The notes under the pieces are model-generated. The model worked only from the letters and a program-made list of their open reading frames with translations, was not told the origin of the DNA and searched no databases. From positions 1-32,767 of the forward strand of contig JAUXSD010000190.1 in NCBI GenBank assembly GCA_030681525.1: 32,767 nt of DNA. Direction: 5' to 3'. Both the position numbers and the translations under genes were made by a program. The number at the start of each line of letters is the position of its first letter. Position 1 is the first letter of the stretch. Source of the stretch: Solirubrobacteraceae bacterium. GTDB lineage: Bacteria > Actinomycetota > Thermoleophilia > Solirubrobacterales > Solirubrobacteraceae. This document shows, piece by piece, positions 25,221 to 30,997 of this stretch.

Positions 25221-25853
25221 GTGCTCGGCCGCACCCTCACCGCCGCCGCGCGCGTGCGCGCCCGACTCGGCTCGGCGTCGCCCCCGCGCGAGGAGCTCAT
25301 CGCCCGCCACGCGGCGGGCCGCTCGTTCGTCGACGTCGGCTGCATGTGGACGGTCCACGGCGCGCTGTGCTTCGCCGCCGAGGACGCCGGCGCGGCGAGC
25401 GTCACCGGCGTCGACGTCATGGGCGCGACCGACCGCTTCCGCGCCGAGGTCGCCCGGCGCGACTCGAAGGTGCGCTTCGTGCAGGGCGACCTGCACGACC
25501 CCGCGACGGTCGCCGCGGTCGGACCGCACGACGTCGTGTGGTGCTCGGGCGTGCTCTACCACGCGCCGCACCCGCTGCTCACGCTGCAGCGCCTGCGCGA
25601 GCTGACGGCGGGCACGCTGCTGCTGGCGACCGAGACCGTCGCCGAGACGCCGGGGCGGCGCGGCACGCTCGTGATCGCACCCGGCCCCGAGGAGCACCCG
25701 AACGCCGAGCCGGCACGTGGCCCGGACGAGGGCTACGGCCCGTGGTACTGGGGAATCTCGCCCTCCGCGCTGCGCACGATGCTCGCCCTGGCCGGCTTCG
25801 CCGTCGACGAGGAGCACCGCACGCCGTTTCACGTCACCGTCGTCGCGCACTGA
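25221..25853 (+). CDS. Class I SAM-dependent methyltransferase
   Basis: A 210-residue protein with motif I SFVDVGCMWTVHGALCF (from residue 35), acidic motif II GVDVMGAT, motif III VRFVQGDLHDP and the post-motif strand DVVWCSGVLYHAPHPLL that is common in small-molecule or tRNA-type methyltransferases (VLYH as in CmoB-like enzymes). The C-terminal GYGPWYWGISPSALRTML is reminiscent of enzymes acting on lipids or sugars. It begins at GTG 25221, 37 nt after the ferritin stop and 31 nt before trigger factor. The substrate cannot be named. Confidence 0.82.
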   Translation: MLGRTLTAAARVRARLGSASPPREELIARHAAGRSFVDVGCMWTVHGALCFAAEDAGAASVTGVDVMGATDRFRAEVARRDSKVRFVQGDLHDPATVAAVGPHDVVWCSGVLYHAPHPLLTLQRLRELTAGTLLLATETVAETPGRRGTLVIAPGPEEHPNAEPARGPDEGYGPWYWGISPSALRTMLALAGFAVDEEHRTPFHVTVVAH

Positions 25854-25872
25854 GCGGTGGGCCGTCCACAGG

Positions 25873-25884
25873 TATCTTCACGCG
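25873..25884 (+). promoter_or_regulatory. Putative leaderless promoter (-10 TATCTT) of trigger factor
   Basis: TATCTT at 25873-25878 is followed by 6 nt and ATG 25885; no Shine-Dalgarno is visible. Confidence 0.5.
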
Positions 25885-27297
25885 ATGGGCCGCGCCTCCA
25901 TCAGCACGACAGTCACCGAGCTTCCCGAGAGCCGCGTCCGCGTGCTCGCCGAGGTCGCGCCGGATGAGGTGCAGCGCTCGCTCGAGCGCGCCGCCCGCCA
26001 GCTCGGCCGCAACCTGCGCGTCGCGGGCTTTCGCAAGGGCAAGGTCCCGCCGCCGATCGTGATGCAGCGGCTCGGCCGCGAGACCGTCGTCGAGCGCGCC
26101 GTCCAGGACGGCCTCAAGCGCTGGTGGCGTACCGCGCTCGACGACGCCGGCGTCGCGTTCGTCGGCCAGCCGCGCCTGGACGTCACCGGGTCGCCGGCCG
26201 ACGGCGGGCCGCTGGAGTTCGCCATCGAGATCGGGGTGCGCCCGCCGGCGACGCTCGGCGAGTACAAGGGGCTGGAGATCGGCCGTCGCGAGCCGGAGAT
26301 CGAGCCCGACGCGGTCGAGGCCGAGCTGCAGACGCTGCGCGAGCGGCTCGCCCGTCCCGAGGCGGTCGATCGCCCGGCGCAGACCGGCGACCTGCTGGTC
26401 ATCGACTTCGAGGGGCTGATCGACGGCGAGCCCTTCGACGGCGGTCGCGGCCGCGACCAGATGGTCGAGCTCGGCAGCGGGATGCTCATCGCGGGCTTCG
26501 AGGAGCAGCTCGAGGGCGCGGTCGCGGGCGAGGCGCGCACGGTCCACATCGACTTCCCCGCGGAGGTCGACTCGCCGACCGACCACCGCGCCGAGGACGT
26601 CGCCGGCAGCCGCGCGACGTTCGAGGTCAGGGTCAAGGAGGTGCTGGCCCGGAAGCTGCCCGCGCTCGACGACGCGCTGGCCCAGCAGGCCGCCGGCTGC
26701 GACACGCTCGAGGAGCTGCGCGAGGACATCGCCGCCGAGCTGCTGGCCACCGACGAGGCGCGCATCGCCGCGGAGTTCGCCGAGACGGCGCTCGACGCGG
26801 TCGCCACCGACGCGGCGATCGATCTGCCCGCAGCGCTCGTCGCCGCCCGCGCCCGCGAGATCTGGGAGAGCACGCTGCGCACGCTGGACTTCGACGGCGT
26901 CTCCAAGGACGTCTACCTGCAGATCGCCGGCAAGACCGAGGAGCAGGCGCTGGCCGAGCTGCGGCCGCGGGCGGCCCGCGAGCTGCGCCGCGAGGCCGCG
27001 GTGAGCGCGATCGCCGCGGCCGAGGGCATCGTCGTCGGCGACGCCGAGCTGCGTGCCGGCGACCCGCCGCCGCAGCCCGCCGAGGGGCCGGCGCCGCCGC
27101 CCACGAGCCGCGTGCGCCGCCGCGAGGAGCTGCTGCGCGAGCGGGTGCTCGAGCTGCTGACGCGCGAGTCGGTGGCGATCTCGATCGAGGACGCGCGGGC
27201 CCGCGGCAAGCCCTGGCCGCTGGACCACGAGCGCGTCGAGCCCGAGCTGCCGCAGCCCGAGATCCCGCCGCTGACCCCCGAGGGCGGCCTCACCTAG
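25885..27297 (+). CDS. tig: Trigger factor, ribosome-associated chaperone and peptidyl-prolyl isomerase
   Basis: A 470-residue protein. The N-terminal ribosome-binding domain has the signature GFRKGKVPPPIV (48-59). The FKBP-like domain follows at about 165-250 (GDLLVIDFEGLIDGEPFDGG, LGSGMLIAGFEEQLEGAVAGE, FEVRVKEVLARKLPALDD). The C-terminal helical arms run to ~440. Length and domain order are those of standard trigger factor; the Pro/Glu-rich final ~25 residues are an extension. It binds ribosomes at the exit tunnel and helps fold nascent chains. Unlike the common tig-clpP-clpX order, it is followed by a convergent membrane-protein gene here. The start at 25885 is supported by the -10-like hexamer and the conserved N-terminus. 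Confidence 0.95.
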   Translation: MGRASISTTVTELPESRVRVLAEVAPDEVQRSLERAARQLGRNLRVAGFRKGKVPPPIVMQRLGRETVVERAVQDGLKRWWRTALDDAGVAFVGQPRLDVTGSPADGGPLEFAIEIGVRPPATLGEYKGLEIGRREPEIEPDAVEAELQTLRERLARPEAVDRPAQTGDLLVIDFEGLIDGEPFDGGRGRDQMVELGSGMLIAGFEEQLEGAVAGEARTVHIDFPAEVDSPTDHRAEDVAGSRATFEVRVKEVLARKLPALDDALAQQAAGCDTLEELREDIAAELLATDEARIAAEFAETALDAVATDAAIDLPAALVAARAREIWESTLRTLDFDGVSKDVYLQIAGKTEEQALAELRPRAARELRREAAVSAIAAAEGIVVGDAELRAGDPPPQPAEGPAPPPTSRVRRREELLRERVLELLTRESVAISIEDARARGKPWPLDHERVEPELPQPEIPPLTPEGGLT

Positions 27298-27322
27298 CAG
27301 GCGGGCAGCGGGCCGAGCCGGG

Positions 27323-27751
27323 CTACTGGCGTCCGCCGGCGGGCGGCGCCTGGGCGCGACCGGCCTGCGCGGCCTGCTGTGCCGCCGCGCGGCGGCGGCT
27401 GGCGTGCAGCGCCTGCTCGAGGTGCTTCACGCCGGCGTGGATCTCGCGCTGGGTCTGCTGCAGCTCGGCGAGCACCTCGATGAGCTTCTCCGACGACGCG
27501 ATCGAGATCTCGCGCTCGTAGGCGTCCTCGAGGAACTCCGGCGGGCGCAGGATCATGTAGACGACCGGGCCCGCCAGGGGCACGAACGCCAGGGCCGTCG
27601 CCGCGCGCACGAGCCGCGGGTTGCGCAGGCGCCGCCGCGCGTCGGTGAAGGTCCAGCGGATCAGCGCGAGCCAGACGACGGCCGCGAACGCGATCAGCAG
27701 GACGACCACGCCGCCCGGGACGTCGCTCCCGAAGATCTCGGCTGCCAGCAT
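27323..27751 (-). CDS. Small two-helix membrane protein with coiled-coil tail
   Basis: A 142-residue protein. Two membrane helices (about 12-33 and 49-68) flank a basic loop (TDARRRLRNPRLVR); the block VPLAGPVVYMILRPPEFLEDAYERE is well ordered and looks conserved among actinobacterial membrane proteins of unknown role. Residues 85-120 (LIEVLAELQQTQREIHAGVKHLEQAL) have heptad spacing and are cytoplasmic if the N-terminus is outside. The Ala/Gln/Pro tail is disordered. A TAGCCT hexamer ends 7 nt before ATG 27751. It is convergent with trigger factor (25-nt gap) and divergent from the next gene. Confidence 0.75.
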   Translation of the reverse strand: MLAAEIFGSDVPGGVVVLLIAFAAVVWLALIRWTFTDARRRLRNPRLVRAATALAFVPLAGPVVYMILRPPEFLEDAYEREISIASSEKLIEVLAELQQTQREIHAGVKHLEQALHASRRRAAAQQAAQAGRAQAPPAGGRQ

Positions 27752-27764
27752 GAGCGCAAGGCTA
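27752..27764 (-). promoter_or_regulatory. Putative leaderless promoter (-10 TAGCCT)
   Basis: On the minus strand TAGCCT (27764-27759) is followed by 7 nt and ATG 27751. Confidence 0.45.
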
Positions 27765-27875
27765 GACGAACATGGCGGACGAGCGGGACCGGCGGTGCCG
27801 CGGCCGCGTGCGAGGCTGCGTCCGGCCGCCGCCGCCGGGCGGCGCGACCCGGTCGAAGCCGCTCGATCTTTCCTC

Positions 27876-27889
27876 TATGCTGCCTCGCA
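27876..27889 (+). promoter_or_regulatory. Putative promoter (-10 TATGCT) before a short upstream ORF
   Basis: TATGCT at 27876-27881 ends 8 nt before ATG 27890. The same hexamer precedes the gene at 30325. Confidence 0.45.
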
Positions 27890-27958
27890 ATGCCGGATCG
27901 TGGTATGCGCGTGATCACGGTTTCGCCGCGGGCAATCGGACAGGGCGGTCGATCGTGA
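27890..27958 (+). CDS. Possible leaderless 22-codon upstream ORF (leader peptide)
   Basis: ATG 27890 opens a 22-codon frame starting MPDRGMRVITVSPR and ending in TCGTGA, where its TGA (27956-27958) overlaps the GTG start of the next gene (27955-27957). It is placed right after a TATGCT hexamer, where a leaderless transcript would begin, so the ribosome would have to translate it to reach the downstream start. Codon third positions are mixed rather than strongly GC, which weakens the case for a conserved peptide. It may serve only for coupling. Confidence 0.4.
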   Translation: MPDRGMRVITVSPRAIGQGGRS

Positions 27959-28998
27959 ACATCAGGGAACTGGACGAGGAATCCCGCCGGACCGGGGTCT
28001 GGCCTCCGCGACGGATCATCCTTCGCGTCGAGCGCGAGAAGGCCGAGGCCGAGGCCGCCGAGGCGGCGGCCGCCGCCGGCCCGGCGCCGGTCAAGGTCGC
28101 CGAGGTCGACCTCAACGCGCCGCGGGCCGCGGCCGCCCCGCCCAAGCCGCGACCCCCCGCGCCGCTGCCGGCGCCGTCGCTGTCGCCGTCGGTCACGCCC
28201 TCGCGCCGTCCCGGACTGCCCGGGGCGCGCAGCATCACCCCGGCGCCGGCGATCTCGCCGGAGGAGGCCGAGTTCGAGAAGTGGGTCGCGTCGCCGCTGC
28301 CGGAGACCGACGCCGAGCCGGAGTTCCAGGCGCCGCCCGCATGGCTGCCCGCCGACGTCCGGGTTCGCGCGGAGCGCCGGCACCGGCGCGTGGCGCGCAA
28401 GGCGCGCACGCAACTCTTCGGCGCCAGCGCCGCGACGACGCTCGCCGTCGGCGGCGCCGCCGCCGTGGTGGCCCTCGTCGGGCTCTCGCAGACCGAGTCC
28501 GTGGGCGGCGCGGTCGGCGCCCCGTCGATCGGGCTCTTCGGCAGCGCCCCGAAGGCCCCGAGCCCCGCCGAGACGGCGGACACCGCCTCCACGAAGCCGG
28601 CCGCGAAGAAGCCGGCCCGCTCGGAGTCCAGGCGGTCGTCGTCGCGCCGCCAGCGGCGTGCCGCACCGGCCCCACGGGGCAGTTCCGGCGCATCCTCGGC
28701 CTCGGCGCAGGCGTCGACGCCGTCAGCCTCGCCGGCGCCGTCCACGCCGACCGCCAACCGGCAGCCCGCCCAGACGCGTGCCCCGAGCCCGCCGCCCCCG
28801 CCCCCGCGTGCGAGCCCGCCCCCGCCCCCCCCCCCCCCTCCGCCACCGCCTCCGGCGGCGCCGCAGCAGTCGGCCCCGGTGGTCTGGGACACGCCGTCGC
28901 AGCCGACCGGCAGCGCGCCCGCGCCCTCGCGGCCTGCCAACAGCACGCCTTCGCGGCCGGCGGGCCCGGCGCCGACGACCAGCTCGCCCGCACCGTAG
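27955..28998 (+). CDS. Membrane-anchored proline-rich protein with C14 tract
   Basis: A 347-residue protein of unknown function. A cytoplasmic N-terminus (VNIRELDEESRRTGVWPPRR), a Glu/Ala-rich helix, a Pro-rich linker and an acidic segment (EEAEFEKWVASPLPE) come before a basic stretch and one membrane helix (about 155-178). The extracytoplasmic part is Ser/Ala/Pro/Lys-rich, ending in long proline runs and a Ser/Pro/Thr tail, as in wall-spanning proteins. A homopolymer of 14 C lies at 28825-28838 within a proline codon run, so slippage would change the C-terminus. GTG 27955 is chosen because residues upstream in this frame look non-coding and because the short ORF at 27890 ends on it. Confidence 0.7.
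   Translation: MNIRELDEESRRTGVWPPRRIILRVEREKAEAEAAEAAAAAGPAPVKVAEVDLNAPRAAAAPPKPRPPAPLPAPSLSPSVTPSRRPGLPGARSITPAPAISPEEAEFEKWVASPLPETDAEPEFQAPPAWLPADVRVRAERRHRRVARKARTQLFGASAATTLAVGGAAAVVALVGLSQTESVGGAVGAPSIGLFGSAPKAPSPAETADTASTKPAAKKPARSESRRSSSRRQRRAAPAPRGSSGASSASAQASTPSASPAPSTPTANRQPAQTRAPSPPPPPPRASPPPPPPPPPPPPPAAPQQSAPVVWDTPSQPTGSAPAPSRPANSTPSRPAGPAPTTSSPAP
28825..28838. repeat. Homopolymer tract of 14 C inside a coding region
   Basis: Fourteen consecutive C residues encode part of a proline run in the 27955-28998 gene. Tracts of this length are prone to slippage during replication. Loss of one C would move the reading frame into the one that stays open through the downstream gene to 30223. 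Confidence 0.85.
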
Positions 28999-29110
28999 GT
29001 GCCCATCCGTCGCGGCGTGTGCCGAAGCTGCGCCCGGACCGCATCGACGGCTTCGAAGTGGTGTTCTCGCACCGTGTTCTTGCAGACCTAGCCGACAGGA
29101 CGTCCGCCCC

Positions 29111-30223
29111 ATGCGCCCCAGCCTCCTCATACGTGCCACCGGCCTGACCGCTCTGCTCGCCTCGCTGGGCACCGTCGCGCCGGCGCAGGCCGCGACCACC
29201 GTCGGCAGCAATCTCGCCGCGACGCCCAACGCCGGCGCAGCGGTCTGCGACGCAAACAACGGCTGCACGGTCGCCCAGGCCACGATCGATCCCGCGAACG
29301 GCAGCCTGACCACCGTGTCGGGCGTGATCGTGCGCTGGCGGGTCAAGGCCGCGTCGGCGGCTCAGACCTCGGTCGCACTGCGGGTGCTGCGCGGCAACGC
29401 GGCCGTCGGACGCTCCGCCGCGCAGACGCTGCCGTCCGCAGGCATCCACACCTTCGGGACGCGGCTCTCCATCCAGGCGGGCGATCGCATCGGGCTCGAC
29501 GTGCTGGGCGACAATCCAGCGATCCTGGCGTTCCCGTCGGCCAGTGCGACGCTCGACCGCTGGACCCCGGTGCTCGGCCCCGCGGGGAACAGCCCGCCGA
29601 CGGGACAGCTGCTGCTGTCCGAACTTCTCCTCAACGCCGACATCGAGGCCGACGCGGACGCTGACGGATGGGGCGACGAGTCGCAGGACACCTGCCCCGG
29701 CGTGGCCGGGCCGAACAACGGGTGCGCACCGCCACCGCCACCGCCACCGCCACCGCCGCCGCCACCGCCGCCGCCGCCGCCGCCACCACCGCCGCCGCCT
29801 GCCGCTGGCCAGATCATCTCGCCGCCGCCCGCGGGCGGCTCGACGCCGACGCCGTCGGGCGACCCGACGCCGGCCACCCCGTTCGGCGACGGGGTCAACC
29901 CCCGGGTGACGGCGCTGCAGTTCAGCGCGACGCGCCTGCGCTTCCGCATCTCCGAGCCCGCTTCGGTCTCGCTGCTCATCCAGCGCGTCCTGCCGGGGCG
30001 CCGCGTGGGCACGCGCTGCGTCAAGCCGACGCGCCGCAACCGCAGCCGCCGCAGCTGCACGCGCCGCGTGCGGGCGATCGCGGGACGGACGAACGTCGAG
30101 CCGGGCCTCAACACCGCACGCCTGCGCCGCCTTCCGGCGGGCCGCTACCGCGTGCGCCTGCTCACGATCGACCTGTCGGGCCGCAGCTCCACCGTCATCC
30201 GCTACTTCCGCCTGCGGCGCTGA
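29111..30223 (+). CDS. Secreted poly-proline protein with Asp-rich Ca-binding-like motif
   Basis: A 370-residue exported protein. The signal peptide is about 1-28 (ending APAQAA). The next ~150 residues form an all-beta domain (TVGSNLAATPNAG, GVIVRWRVKAAS, VALRVLRGN, IQAGDRIGLDVLG). DADADGWGDESQDTCPG (181-197) matches thrombospondin type 3 calcium-binding repeats. Twenty-four prolines follow, then a Thr/Pro linker and a C-terminal basic beta domain (LRFRISEPASVSLLIQR, RRLPAGRYRVRLLTIDLSG) of a kind common in Solirubrobacterales secreted proteins. It probably binds the cell envelope; no function is known. ATG 29111 is supported by the signal peptide, with a weak AGGA upstream. Confidence 0.85.
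   Translation: MRPSLLIRATGLTALLASLGTVAPAQAATTVGSNLAATPNAGAAVCDANNGCTVAQATIDPANGSLTTVSGVIVRWRVKAASAAQTSVALRVLRGNAAVGRSAAQTLPSAGIHTFGTRLSIQAGDRIGLDVLGDNPAILAFPSASATLDRWTPVLGPAGNSPPTGQLLLSELLLNADIEADADADGWGDESQDTCPGVAGPNNGCAPPPPPPPPPPPPPPPPPPPPPPPPAAGQIISPPPAGGSTPTPSGDPTPATPFGDGVNPRVTALQFSATRLRFRISEPASVSLLIQRVLPGRRVGTRCVKPTRRNRSRRSCTRRVRAIAGRTNVEPGLNTARLRRLPAGRYRVRLLTIDLSGRSSTVIRYFRLRR
29729..29800. repeat. CCN triplet repeat encoding 24 prolines
   Basis: Seventy-two nt of pure CCG/CCA codons (one final CCT), starting with a CCGCCA hexamer unit repeated several times. Its length is expected to vary between strains in steps of three, changing spacer length without shifting frame. Confidence 0.85.
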
Positions 30224-30235
30224 CGCCTCCGCGGC

Positions 30236-30270
30236 GCGGCGCCGTCCCGGGGGCGTCCCCGGGCGCCCCG
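30236..30270. terminator. Possible GC hairpin downstream of the secreted protein gene
   Basis: CCCGGG at 30246-30251 can pair with CCCGGG at 30258-30263, extended by flanking GGCG/CGCC with a bulge. It lies 13-47 nt after the stop at 30223. The dyad is imperfect and without a T-run. Confidence 0.3.
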
Positions 30271-30312
30271 CGGCGCCCTACCGGCGGGCCCTGACGCCGC
30301 CCGCGCGGTCGC

Positions 30313-30324
30313 TATGCTCGCGCG
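30313..30324 (+). promoter_or_regulatory. Putative leaderless promoter (-10 TATGCT)
   Basis: TATGCT at 30313-30318 is followed by 6 nt and ATG 30325. Confidence 0.5.
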
Positions 30325-30822
30325 ATGAGCGGCCCCCGCATGCCGGCCGGCGGCGATGACGAGAACGTCGTCGTCACGGCCGGCGACGTCACCTCGATCA
30401 GCGACTCGGCGACCGGTGCCGACGCCGTCGCGTCGGGCGGTCCGTCGATCGCGGCCAGCCTGGCGACCGACCCCGACGTGCTGAACATCGCGTTCGTGAC
30501 CGGCGGGGGGGACGTGCAGTTCGTCCAGATCAAGGTCGCCGACCTGGTCCCCGGCGAGGGCGGCGCGACAGGCGCCGACGTCGTCGTGGACGCGGAGCTG
30601 ACCGCGCTCGGCGCCGACGTCATCAGCCGTGGCGGCGGCGCCGCGACCCCGATGGGCACGATCGCCGTCGCGGCGAGCCTGACCGGCGCGGGTGACCTCA
30701 CGCTGTCGTTCGCCGACGGCCACGGGGATCTGCAGCTCATCGAGACGAACGTCGCCGAGCTCCTGCAGGGGCGGCCGCCTGCCGCCCCGGGCGACGGCGG
30801 CGCCGGACCCTCACCGGCCTGA
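30325..30822 (+). CDS. Hypothetical protein with internal two-fold repeat
   Basis: A 165-residue acidic protein with no cysteine, no signal peptide and no membrane segment. Two halves look like diverged copies. Residues ~31-77 (ADAVASGG..IAASL..DVLNIAF..GGGDVQFVQIKVADLVPG) and ~96-149 (ADVISRGG..IAVAASL..DLTLSFADGHGDLQLIETNVAELLQG) share the pattern IAxSL, D-L/V, a GxGD turn, a Q-containing strand and VAxL..G. The C-terminal ~16 residues are Pro/Gly-rich. The ATG 30325 sits 6 nt after TATGCT; ATG 30340 is possible. It ends before a convergent gene, and I do not recognise the family. Confidence 0.7.
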   Translation: MSGPRMPAGGDDENVVVTAGDVTSISDSATGADAVASGGPSIAASLATDPDVLNIAFVTGGGDVQFVQIKVADLVPGEGGATGADVVVDAELTALGADVISRGGGAATPMGTIAVAASLTGAGDLTLSFADGHGDLQLIETNVAELLQGRPPAAPGDGGAGPSPA

Positions 30823-30942
30823 GCCGCCGTCCGCGGGCAGCGGTCGCTGACGGCTGCCGCGCGCTGCGGTGCCGATGCCCGCCGCCCGCAGCGTCACACA
30901 TGGTCGAGTGACGCTCGCCTGGGCAGGCGGCCCCGAACGACA

Positions 30943-30968
30943 ACCGGGGCGCCGCATGGCGCCCCGGT
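30943..30968. terminator. Perfect 11-bp hairpin downstream of the LPFTG protein gene
   Basis: Arms ACCGGGGCGCC (30943-30953) and GGCGCCCCGGT (30958-30968) pair perfectly around a GCAT loop. On the minus strand it lies about 30 nt after the stop at 30998 and is followed by the modestly T-rich TTGTCGTTC. It probably terminates the repeat-protein transcript. Confidence 0.6.
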
Positions 30969-30997
30969 CGGTTCGGTTGATGTTTCTCGACGCTCGC

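Noticed and set aside
28658-29110. N-terminal extension of the secreted protein at 29111
   Set aside because: The 151 codons before ATG 29111 are Arg/Pro-rich shadow of the preceding gene, and a clean signal peptide begins at 29111. The open frame is mentioned only for its relation to the C14 tract.
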